From Ostreococcus lucimarinus CCE9901 (taxonomy: Eukaryota; Chlorophyta; Mamiellophyceae; Mamiellales; Bathycoccaceae), in contig NC_009355.1 of assembly GCF_000092065.1 (NCBI RefSeq), positions 186,001 to 250,000 on the forward strand: 64,000 nucleotides of DNA. The letters run 5' to 3'. The number at the start of each line of letters is the position of its first letter. The stretch's first letter is position 1. This document shows, piece after piece, positions 1-8,495 of this stretch. Made by a program: the position numbers and the translations under genes. The notes under the pieces are model-generated. The model saw only the letters and a program-made list of their open reading frames with translations. It was not told where the DNA came from and ran no database searches.

Positions 1-6
1 GTGATA

Positions 7-1734
7 TTACATTGGACAGTCCTTCGTGTCGTAGAGTGCGTACACGGCGGACCCGTCGAGCTTATCGTAGTTCTCGTCTAGAATCCAAGTCCCAAACTCC
101 TCCGCCATGGTTTGTACGCCGCATTGCGTTTGTGACTCGAAGTTGAGCACCATGACTGGGTCGTGAAGCGAGCAGCGAAGGAGAAACCACCCTTGCCTGC
201 CATCGCCCTCGTCTACGCAAACTCGCAAGCCTTCGTAGTTGTCCGGCGCCGGCTTACACTTGCCGAATAAAGAGTGAGCAGGATCATTTACGGCTGCGAG
301 AAGGTTTTCGATGACGTTCAAACCGTACGCTTTAAAATCGGGATCGGCAATCTTAAGTCTCACTTCGGCTTCTTCAAGCGGCTCCTCGAGCGTCTCGAGG
401 ACTTGGCCTATCGACGGCTCGTTCGCCAGACGTCTGCGTACGGCTTCGATGATAATTTTCACAGCCAAGTATGCACCATCGTCCAAGTCGTAGTTTTCCT
501 TCATCGCACCGTGCCCACTCGTTTCAATCATCAACGGCGTCACGACGCCCGATGCGTTGAGCTCCTTCCCTTTGTTGATGACATTTTTGTATCCACGCAT
601 GAATCGAACGTGTTTCCCACCCTTGGCGGTGATAAATTTGTGAAGGCCATCGCTCGTGACGCTGTCTGTGACGATCGTCGCGCCTGGGCTCTCTTTGAGC
701 ACGATTTCAGACAGGAGCGCGATGAGTTTGTTGCGGTTGATTTCTTTGCCGCTCGAATCGATGACGGCGCTTCGATCGACGTCCGTGTCGAACACGATCC
801 CGAGATCCGCTTTTGCGTTCAACACGCACTGTACACCCGCCGCCATGGCCTCCTTGTCTTCCGGATTGGGACTGTGATTCGGAAAGTTGCCATTCGGATC
901 GAGAAACTGCGAGCCCGAGGTGTCGGCACCGAGCGCTTCGAGAACCATATCCGCAAAGAAACCGCCGCTCCCGTTCCCGGCATCGACGACAATCTTCATC
1001 CCAGTCAAAGGTTTGTCGTAATTATCCGTGAAGTTCACACCTTTTCGAATGATATCGCACAATTGCGCGGCGTAGGTCGGTAAAAACGGTGCCGAGACGA
1101 CGCCGCTCGGCGCCGTCACGCTCCCGACGCCCGCCTCGACGTACGCCGCCGCGCGCGCGCAGATATCCGTAATATCCGGTTTATCCAGACCACCCTCACT
1201 CGTGAAGAATTTCATCCCGTTTCGATTAAACGGCAAGTGCGACGCCGTAAGCATCACGCTCCCGTCGTACTTGGCGCCCTCAGTCACGCACGCCATGAAG
1301 CACGCCGGCGTCGTCGCCAGTCCCATATCAATCACCCTCGCGCCCCCCTCGACCATGCCGGCGAACATCCCATCCCTGAGCGTTTCCCCGCTCAATCGCG
1401 GATCGCGCCCGACGCCCACGGAGATGTCCTTCGCGTTTGGATTTCTCGCTCTCAACCAATCCGCGAACGCGCGTCCAATCGCGCTCGCCGTCGCCGCGTC
1501 CAGCGTGATCGCCTCCCCCTCGACGCCGTCGAGCGCGACGCCGCGAATGTCCGACCCATTTTGAAGCTTCTTGACCCGCATCGCGTCGTTCGCGCTCGCG
1601 CGCACGCGCATGGCGTTCGCACGTCCAACGCCGTCGCGTCGGGCGATCGTTCGCGCGCGCGACGTCAATCGGCGACCGCTCGCGTCGCGCGCGCGCCCGA
1701 CGATCGCTCGTTGCGCGCCAGCCGCGTGCGCCAT
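7..1734 (-). CDS. phosphohexomutase (phosphoglucomutase/phosphomannomutase family), probably plastid-targeted
   Basis: A 575-residue alpha-D-phosphohexomutase, which moves a phosphate between C1 and C6 of a hexose phosphate through a phosphoserine intermediate. Visible motifs are the active-site serine loop TASHLPFNRNGMKFF, the metal-binding loop DTDVDRS and the sugar-binding loop ETSGHGAMKENY, in the family order. The open frame extends upstream to 2028, but the ATG at 1734 is preferred because it leaves room for the divergent gene at 1873 and gives an Arg/Ala/Ser-rich leader of about 50 residues before the conserved core, like a plastid transit peptide. The closest plant relatives I know are the plastid phosphoglucosamine/phosphomannomutase-like proteins; exact substrate cannot be told from sequence. 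The stop lies at 7-9, so the gene is complete. Confidence 0.9.
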   Translation of the reverse strand: MAHAAGAQRAIVGRARDASGRRLTSRARTIARRDGVGRANAMRVRASANDAMRVKKLQNGSDIRGVALDGVEGEAITLDAATASAIGRAFADWLRARNPNAKDISVGVGRDPRLSGETLRDGMFAGMVEGGARVIDMGLATTPACFMACVTEGAKYDGSVMLTASHLPFNRNGMKFFTSEGGLDKPDITDICARAAAYVEAGVGSVTAPSGVVSAPFLPTYAAQLCDIIRKGVNFTDNYDKPLTGMKIVVDAGNGSGGFFADMVLEALGADTSGSQFLDPNGNFPNHSPNPEDKEAMAAGVQCVLNAKADLGIVFDTDVDRSAVIDSSGKEINRNKLIALLSEIVLKESPGATIVTDSVTSDGLHKFITAKGGKHVRFMRGYKNVINKGKELNASGVVTPLMIETSGHGAMKENYDLDDGAYLAVKIIIEAVRRRLANEPSIGQVLETLEEPLEEAEVRLKIADPDFKAYGLNVIENLLAAVNDPAHSLFGKCKPAPDNYEGLRVCVDEGDGRQGWFLLRCSLHDPVMVLNFESQTQCGVQTMAEEFGTWILDENYDKLDGSAVYALYDTKDCPM

Positions 1735-1872
1735 GCGTGAACGCGCGCGAGAGGCGCGCCGCCGACGCCGCGTTGTGATGCTGACGCGGACTCGCGCGCG
1801 CGTCAAACTCTCGCGCGACAGCGCGCGACGCGCGACGCGTCGCGCGGCGAACGCGCGCGCGCAGACGACGCG

Positions 1873-2502
1873 ATGTCGTCGGCGCGCGCGCGAGGCGCGT
1901 CGAGCGTCGCGCGCGGCGCGCGCGCGACGTGCGCGGCGAAGAAGAGAGTCAAACCACCGGTCAAGCGCGGCGACGGTCGAGCGACAGAACTCGAACCGGC
2001 GTCGCTCATGGACGTCGAAGAGAATCACGCGCTCGAACAGTTTTATTACGACGACTCGACGCTTTCGAGATTGATGACGATCGCGCGGACGTTCGAGCGG
2101 CCGTTGTTCATGTGCAACCCGAGCCTCGCGAGCGCGTGGGAACGCGACGTCGGAACGGCGTGCGTTTTGCTCGACTGCGATTTGCGATTCAAGACGAAAA
2201 TCAAAGGGTTTCGCGCGTTTGATCTCAGGCGACCGTTTCAGGTGCGGTTTCCTTACGACGTGGTGTTCGTGGATCCGCCGTTTGCGAACGTGTCGCCGGC
2301 GGAGGTAAAGCGCGCGGTGGATTTAATAGCGGCGACGGAGGCGCAGAGAGCGGCGCCGTGTTACATCGCGTACAACTCCGACCGAGAAGAGGCATTACTC
2401 GAGTCGTTCGAGGACTCGATGCGCATCGGCCGCGCGTTGGGGTACAAGAGCGTGAAGGAAAACACGCAGGCGAAGATACACTTGTACGGGCCGAAAGTGT
2501 GA
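1873..2502 (+). CDS. EFM5/EEF1AKMT1-type protein-lysine methyltransferase (N6-adenine methylase fold)
   Basis: A 209-residue AdoMet-dependent methyltransferase. The core has the family N-terminal motif LEQFYYDDST (QFWY in most relatives), a nucleotide-like AdoMet loop and the catalytic motif DPPF, and ends in a short hydrophobic strand. This architecture belongs to the N6-Mlase family, whose yeast and human members (Efm5, EEF1AKMT1/N6AMT2) methylate a lysine of translation elongation factor 1A. The first about 45 residues are Ala/Arg-rich and not conserved; an internal ATG at 2008 (MDVEENHALEQ) would give a cytosolic protein matching the usual family length and could be the real start. It diverges from the phosphohexomutase gene with about 140 bp between start codons. 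Confidence 0.8.
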   Translation: MSSARARGASSVARGARATCAAKKRVKPPVKRGDGRATELEPASLMDVEENHALEQFYYDDSTLSRLMTIARTFERPLFMCNPSLASAWERDVGTACVLLDCDLRFKTKIKGFRAFDLRRPFQVRFPYDVVFVDPPFANVSPAEVKRAVDLIAATEAQRAAPCYIAYNSDREEALLESFEDSMRIGRALGYKSVKENTQAKIHLYGPKV

Positions 2503-2633
2503 ACCAGCGACCCATTCTGTGTTGTATCGTTGTCTTAGGTTCTAGTCGTCTTGTTTAAGTCATAGTCATAGTACTTTCTACTACTGGTGGTCGTAAATGC
2601 GTCATGGTACACAACTCGATCGCGCGGCGTCAA

Positions 2634-3644
2634 CTACGTTGAGACGGAAAACGACTCTCGCACGTTTCTGTAATTGGTGGTATCGTGCAAGCCCAGCGCG
2701 GTGTCGCCGTTGTCGTCGGCGCGAACGCGCTTGCGTTCGCGTTTGGGGGTGACTTCGTGACGTTCGTCTTTCGCGCGCGCGCCGTAGAGAACGTCTTCGT
2801 CCACATCCTCTCTCGTCGGCATCATGCAACCGTCCGTGCCGCCCAACATCGCGTTCAGCGCGCGCCAGTTCCCCATATCCATGTGCAACACGAAACTCGA
2901 ACGATCGTTTCCGCTCGCCGGTGGCGTCGTGTGCGAAAGCGTCGGCGCACCGCCCGTAGCCGAAGGCACGATGCCAGCGTTACCATCCTTGACCAAAAAC
3001 GCCGCCGTGAAGACGTTTTCGACAAACTGAGGAAAGCTCTCCGGGTTGTTCGTCCCGCGCACGACATCCGTCGCTCCTCCCGGCTGCTTCTTCAACTTTT
3101 TATTCATCGCTATCATCATCTTATCCGTCTGCCGCTCCGCCGCGGTATCTCGCACCTCGTCCGGCGCCACGCTCGGACCGAGCGCCTCTCTCGCGCGTCG
3201 CTGCGTCGCCCGCCGCTCCTTAATCTCCGTGTCCATCACCCCATTCATGAACCCCGGCGCCGGCGCCTCCCTAAAAAACTTCCCCGCCCCCGTCCCGAGT
3301 CGTTCCCATCGCACCTCCTCCCCCCACCGTCGCCGCAAGCTCTGCAAAAACGCCTTCGCGCTCACCGCCGCCCCTCCCCTCGGCCCCAACCGTTTCGTCC
3401 GCTCCAACGAAAACGCCGCCAGCTGTCCGTAGTGTTCCATGTCCAGGCACATCTCCCTCGGTTTATCCACGCCCTCGTTCATCGCGTCCGCCGCGTCGAC
3501 CGCGCGCTCCAGGTCATCGCACTCTGGTTTTTGCAGTTCCTCTTGATTCACGCGCGCCGCGTCGATCGCCGTGCGCAGCTCGCGTCGCTTCTCCCGTCGC
3601 TTCCGCGCGTCATCGCGCTGACTCGCGACGTCATCGCGCGCCAT
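2634..3644 (-). CDS. NSE4: NSE4, kleisin subunit of the SMC5/6 complex
   Basis: A 336-residue protein with the NSE4 C-terminal domain near residues 205-260: SFPQFVENVFTAAFLVKDG matches the family consensus of a helix that docks on SMC5/6, followed by the HMDMGNWRAL segment. The N-terminal half is charged and helical and includes the region expected to bind SMC6 (ECDDLERAVDAADAMNEGV). NSE4 bridges the SMC5 and SMC6 heads and binds NSE1/NSE3 in DNA repair. The frame is open further upstream through a tandem repeat, but the ATG at 3644 (MARDDVAS) is chosen because upstream codons translate the repeat. The divergent neighbour encodes a RING/IBR-like protein ending in a SUMO-interacting motif. Confidence 0.85.
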   Translation of the reverse strand: MARDDVASQRDDARKRREKRRELRTAIDAARVNQEELQKPECDDLERAVDAADAMNEGVDKPREMCLDMEHYGQLAAFSLERTKRLGPRGGAAVSAKAFLQSLRRRWGEEVRWERLGTGAGKFFREAPAPGFMNGVMDTEIKERRATQRRAREALGPSVAPDEVRDTAAERQTDKMMIAMNKKLKKQPGGATDVVRGTNNPESFPQFVENVFTAAFLVKDGNAGIVPSATGGAPTLSHTTPPASGNDRSSFVLHMDMGNWRALNAMLGGTDGCMMPTREDVDEDVLYGARAKDERHEVTPKRERKRVRADDNGDTALGLHDTTNYRNVRESFSVST

Positions 3645-3713
3645 CGTCGCCGAGCGGTCGCGCGCGCGTCTCCGCCGTCGTTCGCGTCGCGCGCGTCGTT
3701 TTGAATCTTTCGT

Positions 3714-3793
3714 CGCCCCCGTTCGGCGAAATCGCAAAATCGCCCCCGTTCGGCGAAATCGCAAATTCGCCCCCGTGTGGCGAAACGCAAATT
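3714..3793. repeat. three-copy 27-bp tandem repeat in a divergent promoter
   Basis: Three head-to-tail units at 3714-3740, 3741-3767 and 3768-3793 (the last is 26 bp and diverged). Units 1 and 2 differ only in the second-last base. Each begins with CGCCCCC and contains a GGCGAAA core followed by CGCAAA. The array lies between the NSE4 start (3644) and the RING/IBR gene start (3838), so it is in the shared promoter. The GGCGAAA core resembles half of an E2F-type site, which is inference only. Confidence 0.85.
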
Positions 3794-3837
3794 CGCGACG
3801 CGACGCCGCGCGCGCGACGGCAGAGGCGCGCGCGCGC

Positions 3838-5328
3838 ATGGCGTGCGTCGTGTGCGGCGACGATCCGGACGCCGACGGCGAACCCGTGCTCTGCGAGCGC
3901 GGACACGCGCTCTGCGAAGCGTGCTTCGACGCGCACGTCAAGACGGAGAGCGAAAAGGATGTCGCGGCATTGACGACGCGCGACGGCGAGGTGCGATGCC
4001 CGATGCGCGCGGCGGCGTTCGGCGACGACGCGTGCGACGCGGGATGCTACGAGGCGCGGATGATCGCGAGACGGTGCTCGAAAGAGACGTTCAAGGCGTA
4101 CGATGAGGCGAGGAGACGGGTGAACGAGGCGAAAATCGTGGACGAGACGGAGCGGCGCGTGGCGGCGGAGCGAGCGAGGATGCGAGAGAGCGCGGGGGCG
4201 GATGAGAAGTTGAGAGTGACTCGGGAGCACGTGATTGAGAAGATATTCACGACGTGCTGTCCGAGGTGCTCGCAGGCGTTCGTGGATTTCACGGGGTGTT
4301 TCGCGTTGTCGTGTTCGAGGTGTCGAGCGGGGATTTGCGCGTATTGCTTGGCGGATTGCGGGAAGGACGCGCACGCGCACATCGGATCGTGCGCGCAGGC
4401 GAAGGCGATGTCGGCGTGGAATTCGAGGCAAAAGAAGAATAAGGCGAATTTGGCGGCGACGAATCGCGGGCATCCCGCGGGGACGTACGGGTCGACGGGG
4501 ATGTTTGAAGAGGCGCAACGCAGGCGAAGGTTGGAGATGTTCGCGCTGTACTCCGAACACTGGGATGACGCGTTTTTACAGAGCGTGCTCGAGTCTTTGA
4601 TTCGCGAGATGAAAGACTTGAATATTTCGAAAGAAGATATCACGCGCGCGCGCAGCGCGAGGCTCAAGGTGAACAAGGCGCCACCAGCTCCCAAGCCCGC
4701 GCCAGGGCGCGCCCGCCAGGGCAGGCGTGCTGGCGTTGGCGCCTTTGCCGAGCGTTTGCTCGAGGGTGCGGGAGAGCCTTTTCCTCTTCCGGAACAGTGG
4801 GGTATCGTGTTTCCCGAAGTGCGACGGCGCGGCGCTCGTCGGGCCGTCAGAGGGCCTCCGAACGCCTTAGAGTGGGCACTCCAGCTGAGAGATCCGGTGG
4901 AAGACCAGGGGCGCTTGCAGGCGGAGCTGCGCGTTCGTAGAGCGGAAGAGGAGGCGCAACGTGAGCGCGAGAGACAGCGTCAAGCTCGAGAGAAGCTCGC
5001 GAAGAAAGCTGAGGCAGAGATACGCAAAAAAGCCGAAGCGTGGCGCATAAAAGGCGATGCAAAGACGAAGGCGGACAAAATGCTCGAGCAAAGGAATTTA
5101 GAACTCGCAATTAGCGCTTCGATGCGTACCGCGGCGGATGAGCGACGACGCGGCGCGCGAAGACCGGTACCTCTACCTGACGTCGCGGGACCTTCGCGCC
5201 CAGCGCCAGAGGTCGTCAGGATAGACGAATCTCCGCCAGAACGTCTCGCCGCAAGGCGAAACAAGCGTGCGAAAGCAAGCAAATCACAAGACACCGCAAG
5301 CAAAGACTCTGTGATTGACCTCACGTAA
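3838..5328 (+). CDS. RING/IBR-like zinc-finger protein with C-terminal SUMO-interacting motif
   Basis: A 496-residue protein, possibly a ubiquitin or SUMO-directed E3 ligase. The N-terminus has a Cys/His cluster (MACVVCGDD, then C-x-x-x-H-x-x-C-x-x-C at CERGHALCEACF) typical of a RING. Near residues 140-185 a second cluster, CCPRCSQAF...CFALSCSRCRAGICAYC, looks like an IBR/RING2 finger. The middle is basic and low-complexity, a Glu/Arg-rich coiled coil follows, and the last residues DSVIDLT fit a SUMO-interacting motif (hydrophobic core flanked by acid). The ATG at 3838 is the first in frame; the frame upstream opens with GTG inside the promoter repeat. The partnership with NSE4 (SMC5/6 carries the SUMO ligase NSE2) is suggestive but unproven. 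Confidence 0.7.
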   Translation: MACVVCGDDPDADGEPVLCERGHALCEACFDAHVKTESEKDVAALTTRDGEVRCPMRAAAFGDDACDAGCYEARMIARRCSKETFKAYDEARRRVNEAKIVDETERRVAAERARMRESAGADEKLRVTREHVIEKIFTTCCPRCSQAFVDFTGCFALSCSRCRAGICAYCLADCGKDAHAHIGSCAQAKAMSAWNSRQKKNKANLAATNRGHPAGTYGSTGMFEEAQRRRRLEMFALYSEHWDDAFLQSVLESLIREMKDLNISKEDITRARSARLKVNKAPPAPKPAPGRARQGRRAGVGAFAERLLEGAGEPFPLPEQWGIVFPEVRRRGARRAVRGPPNALEWALQLRDPVEDQGRLQAELRVRRAEEEAQRERERQRQAREKLAKKAEAEIRKKAEAWRIKGDAKTKADKMLEQRNLELAISASMRTAADERRRGARRPVPLPDVAGPSRPAPEVVRIDESPPERLAARRNKRAKASKSQDTASKDSVIDLT

Positions 5329-5335
5329 ACTGTAG

Positions 5336-5343
5336 TATATATA
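5336..5343 (+). promoter_or_regulatory. TATA box candidate
   Basis: TATATATA lies 8 bp after the stop codon of the RING/IBR gene. It is the most AT-rich point of this gap and would place a start site near 5366, upstream of the small ORF at 5531. A start-stop pair ATG-TAG at 5357-5362 follows it in the same frame. Confidence 0.45.
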
Positions 5344-5530
5344 GGAAATGCACGCGATGTAGTATCACTTTCGAGAAACGACGACTAGCGCCCAAAATAA
5401 GTCTCTTCGTCTCCCACGCCAGCGGGTAGCACCTTCACAACGTGCGGTGTCCCGCACGACCGCACGCGCACTAAGAGTGCCACGGGTAGAACGCACGAGG
5501 GTATTGTCGTGGACGTTTCGAGCTCGACAC

Positions 5531-5758
5531 ATGCAAAACTTCGCGCGCCTAAGAACCGACGCAGCACCAGAGACGACGGCGGCTCAGCAATTGGCGCATT
5601 CTACCGATCACTCGCTTTGTCGCGCTCTGAACGCGCTGAGCGAAGTGCTCCCACCGCTAGGTATTGCCATGAAAGGTTTGGTGCACTACGTTACGCGGAT
5701 CGATTACGACGCAGCGCTGGAAACGACGCTTGAATTGTATTACGGCGACATAATCTAA
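5531..5758 (+). CDS. small hypothetical protein (75 aa)
   Basis: An ATG-started frame of 75 residues that I do not recognise. It begins MQNFARLRTD, has a helical middle (LCRALNALSEVLPPL) and ends LELYYGDII. Composition is protein-like, unlike the Arg/Ala-rich shadows typical of this GC-rich DNA. The frame is open upstream to 5363 without another ATG (a GTG at 5447 is in frame), so an unseen first exon is possible, but no ACTGACG branch motif is present. A TATA element sits about 190 bp upstream. It converges with the TLC-domain gene, only 43 bp away. Confidence 0.35.
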   Translation: MQNFARLRTDAAPETTAAQQLAHSTDHSLCRALNALSEVLPPLGIAMKGLVHYVTRIDYDAALETTLELYYGDII

Positions 5759-5801
5759 GACATAATCTAAAACGCGGCTCGCGCTTGTGAAATTACTCCC
5801 T

Positions 5802-6653
5802 TTACTCTTTCTTATTGTTCTGCCCGAAATTCTCAGGCGTCACGGTGGTTCTAGACTTTGTAAACAAGGTCTTAATGATCGCCGTTAACCAAATGACGTT
5901 CATCAACTGCAACGCCGCGCTCGCAAACGTGTACCATATGTATAACCAAAGCGGACTCGCTTTGCCCGCCTTGAACATCGAGTACGCGTCGCTGAAGTAC
6001 AAGTACATCATCGGCACTCCGATGAAGAAGCGGATGAACACCCAAAGCCCGAACCCAGTGAGTTCAACGATCTTGAAAACTCTCGTAGATCCCATTCCAG
6101 CCTTGATCATGATGTATCGCGCGGCCAAAAACGGCAGCGTAGCTTCCCAGAGCAGGAAATTCGCCGCGTACATGTGTAAAAAGCCCTTCGGCATGAACTG
6201 CGGCGCCAAGAAAGTCACCACAGAGATGACGGCGTGCAAAAAATACTGCATGCCGTAGTGCTTATGCGACACGATGGCGTCGTACATGAAATATCCAACC
6301 GCCAGGCACACCAACTCTTCGCACCCTTCCAACGGCGGCGACGCGTACATTCTGCTCAGCGTATCGGTCGACGTTTTCAGCGCTTTCCGCAGCAGCGCGG
6401 CCGACCAGACGCCGCATAACAGCCCCCAGGCGCTCGACGCGCATCGCACCCCGAAATCCATCGCGGATTTCGCGTCGAGCGTGCTCAAGAAGCGTTTATG
6501 GAATCGTTTGACGTAGAACAACGACCCGTACTGAATGGCGAAACAAATCACGAGTCCGCCGACGATGTGCGCGATTTGCGACTTGGACAGCGCGAAGTCG
6601 AGCGTCACCGATACCGGCGCGCGGCGCAGGGCGTCTTTGGCGAAGAGTTTCAT
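5802..6653 (-). CDS. TLC-domain (TRAM/LAG1/CLN8) membrane protein
   Basis: A 283-residue polytopic membrane protein with about six to seven hydrophobic segments. The order of segments, the conserved polar stretch LAVGYFMYDAIVSHKHYGMQYFLHAV (a D and two or three H residues in adjacent helices) and the length fit TLC proteins of the TMEM56/TLCD type. These proteins act in ER membrane lipid composition or sensing; ceramide synthases carry additional catalytic His residues and are larger, so synthase activity is not supported. The C-terminus is short, polar and lysine-rich (NNKKE). The next gene on the same strand, MED4, starts upstream and ends 59 bp away. Confidence 0.75.
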   Translation of the reverse strand: MKLFAKDALRRAPVSVTLDFALSKSQIAHIVGGLVICFAIQYGSLFYVKRFHKRFLSTLDAKSAMDFGVRCASSAWGLLCGVWSAALLRKALKTSTDTLSRMYASPPLEGCEELVCLAVGYFMYDAIVSHKHYGMQYFLHAVISVVTFLAPQFMPKGFLHMYAANFLLWEATLPFLAARYIMIKAGMGSTRVFKIVELTGFGLWVFIRFFIGVPMMYLYFSDAYSMFKAGKASPLWLYIWYTFASAALQLMNVIWLTAIIKTLFTKSRTTVTPENFGQNNKKE

Positions 6654-6712
6654 GACGCGCGCGATGTAGTGCGGGTTCGCGTGATTTCGGTTTGAATTTC
6701 AAGCGCTACAGC

Positions 6713-7564
6713 CTAGTCCGAATCGTCGTCGCCGCCGTCGCTCTCCGACACCTCCTCGAAATCGTCCGAAATTGACGCCACGTCGTCGTCGTCTAAGTCT
6801 GGGTTTAAATCTAACGAAACGAAAGGCACGACGCGAGGCGCGGCTTTCGCCGCCGCGACGGCGTTCGTCGGCTTGACGAGCGCGCCCACGCCCGCGTCCT
6901 CGCGTTTCGGCAATTCAAAGTGCAGCGCATCGCCCGGTTTCCATCCCGGCGGCGGGGGCGGGATTCCATCCGGCCACGGCTCTCCGGGCTTCCATTTGCT
7001 CAATCGCTCGATGAGCTCTTCGGGCGGAATCGCCGCCGCCGCTTCGACCATCCTCAGTCTCGCCTCCTCCTTTTGTCGCGCCTCCGCCGCCGCCGACGCC
7101 GCCTTTTCTTTCGCACGCCGTTCAGCGTTGAACGCCGCGAGCCTGGACGCCTGAAAGTGTTCTTCCTGCGGCGCCGGGGGCATTATTCCGCACAGCGGCG
7201 CGCCGGGGACGTATCCCGCGGGCGCGAAGGTGGTGTAACTGATGCGTCGCGCGTAATCCAACACCTCGCTCACCTTTAGCTCGCCTGCGTGGTCGATCGA
7301 CGTTCACGTCAGTCTACGCGCGCGCGAGACGAAGAAACGAACCACGACGGCGGCGCGGCGCGACGTACTCTCCGGTGGAAGCTTCACGTGGCCTAAATTC
7401 GTCGCTCGATCCAACGCATCGCGGAGCGCATTTCGCGCGCTCGCGAGCTCGAGAGCGATGTCACCGAGCGCCTGGTTCGACGACGACGCCGCATCGACGT
7501 CCATCGCGCTCGTATCACCGACGTCGGTGGACTTCGCGGCGGATTTGCCGCGGCGCGGAGGCAT
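6713..7564 (-). CDS. MED4: Mediator complex subunit 4, two exons
   Basis: Exon 1 is 7369-7564 and exon 2 is 6713-7284; splicing gives 255 residues. MED4 belongs to the Mediator middle module, linking transcription factors to RNA polymerase II. The signature VLDYARRISYTTFAP followed by a Pro-rich PAPQEE stretch is diagnostic of plant and algal MED4. The N-terminal exon supplies the expected Leu-rich helix (LGDIALELASARNALRDAL). Without splicing, exon 2 starts at a GTG and lacks this helix; the join reads LPPE-S-ELKVSEVLDYA across the junction. The tail is acidic (DLDDDDVASISDDFEE). The intron has a GTACG donor and an ACTGACG branch motif. It is followed by the TLC gene on the same strand. Confidence 0.88.
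7285..7368 (-). other. intron of MED4 (84 nt)
   Basis: Reads GTACGTCG at the donor and CCACGCAG at the acceptor on the minus strand, with ACTGACG whose branch adenine is 24 nt from the acceptor. Removing it joins two frames into one MED4 protein. Confidence 0.85.
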
Positions 7565-7679
7565 GGCGACGACGAGGCGCGCTCTGCGGCGACGCGAACG
7601 ACGACGCGGGGAGACTTGGGCTGGTGATTAGATTCACTCGATTCGATGAGATGACAACGCGACGCATCGTAACTAATGT

Positions 7680-8408
7680 TTATGCCGACTTTTCGCGCCT
7701 GTCGCTGCGCTCGAGGGAGGCGACGGCCATCTTGCGCCTCGCCGCGGCGACGCCCTTCTTCACTTTGAGCGCCACCCAGTTCAACAACAGCGCCCCGCAA
7801 ACGCTCCCGATGATCGTGCCGTACTTCACCCAATCCTCAATCGTCCGGCACGCTCCGAGCGTGAGATACTTCCCCACCTTGAGCGCGGCGAAGATGTTCT
7901 TCTGCATCGTCGTGTACACGGGCGTCGCGCCCAAGACGTTGCTCGAGCCGTGCGTCGTCTCTCGTCCGCTCGTTCCCAAATACGACACGCTCACCGCGCC
8001 GCCCGGGAACGATCCCGATTTCTTCGGCACGACGACGAACGAATATTCCACGCTCTCACCGGGCGCGATCGTCGCGTACGTCGCGCTCAGAGACTCCTTG
8101 CCCGTGATCAACTCGAAGTCGTCCTCGTTCGCGAACCCGTCGTCGCGCGCCTTCACCTTTCTCGCCTCCGTCTCCCCCGCGTTCGTCAGCGTGACGGCCA
8201 CGGTGACGTTCGAGCCTTCGACGACGAGGTCCTCGACGATTCGCTTGCGAACGAGCACGCGCGCGGGCCCGGGAGGGGCGTCCGAGGCGTCGGCGTCATC
8301 TTGCGCGACGATCGGATTCGCGAACGATGCGACGACGACGAGCGCGCAGAGCGCGACGCGGGCGACGGCGCGCGCGGTGAACGCGCGCGTTTGTTTTCGC
8401 GCGGGCAT
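7680..8408 (-). CDS. translocon-associated protein subunit beta (TRAP-beta/SSR2)
   Basis: A 242-residue type I ER membrane protein. A signal peptide (VALCALVVVASFANPIVAQ) is followed by a lumenal immunoglobulin-like domain with the family pattern VEGSNVTVAVTLTNAGETEARKV and a transmembrane segment near residues 190-215, then a short basic cytosolic tail (KKGVAAARRK). TRAP-beta sits beside Sec61 and helps translocation and folding of nascent secretory proteins. NVT in the lumenal domain is a potential glycosylation site. Its length is slightly above the animal protein (about 185 residues), mostly because of a longer leader. It ends 115 bp from the MED4 start on the same strand. Confidence 0.88.
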   Translation of the reverse strand: MPARKQTRAFTARAVARVALCALVVVASFANPIVAQDDADASDAPPGPARVLVRKRIVEDLVVEGSNVTVAVTLTNAGETEARKVKARDDGFANEDDFELITGKESLSATYATIAPGESVEYSFVVVPKKSGSFPGGAVSVSYLGTSGRETTHGSSNVLGATPVYTTMQKNIFAALKVGKYLTLGACRTIEDWVKYGTIIGSVCGALLLNWVALKVKKGVAAARRKMAVASLERSDRREKSA

Positions 8409-8495
8409 GGCGAGCGCGAAAACGGGACGCGACGCCCGACGATGTGTGCGGCGACTAGGAATGAATGAATGAAGCCGATCGCGCGGGCGAGCAGT

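Noticed and set aside
1741-1863. CTGACG then CAG upstream of the methyltransferase at 1873
   Set aside because: Distance to the acceptor is about 80 nt, outside the 24-39 nt range, and an ATG follows at 1873.
7-2502. Bacterial-type operon organisation
   Set aside because: Genes alternate strands, have introns and TATA boxes, and lack Shine-Dalgarno patterns.
2685-3704. 339-residue open frame on the plus strand opposite NSE4
   Set aside because: Arg/His-rich shadow with no motif; NSE4 motifs are on the other strand.
3548-3793. Peptide repeats of the type FAERGRFCDFAERG near 3.7 kb
   Set aside because: Translation of the 27-bp promoter repeat in several frames, not a protein.
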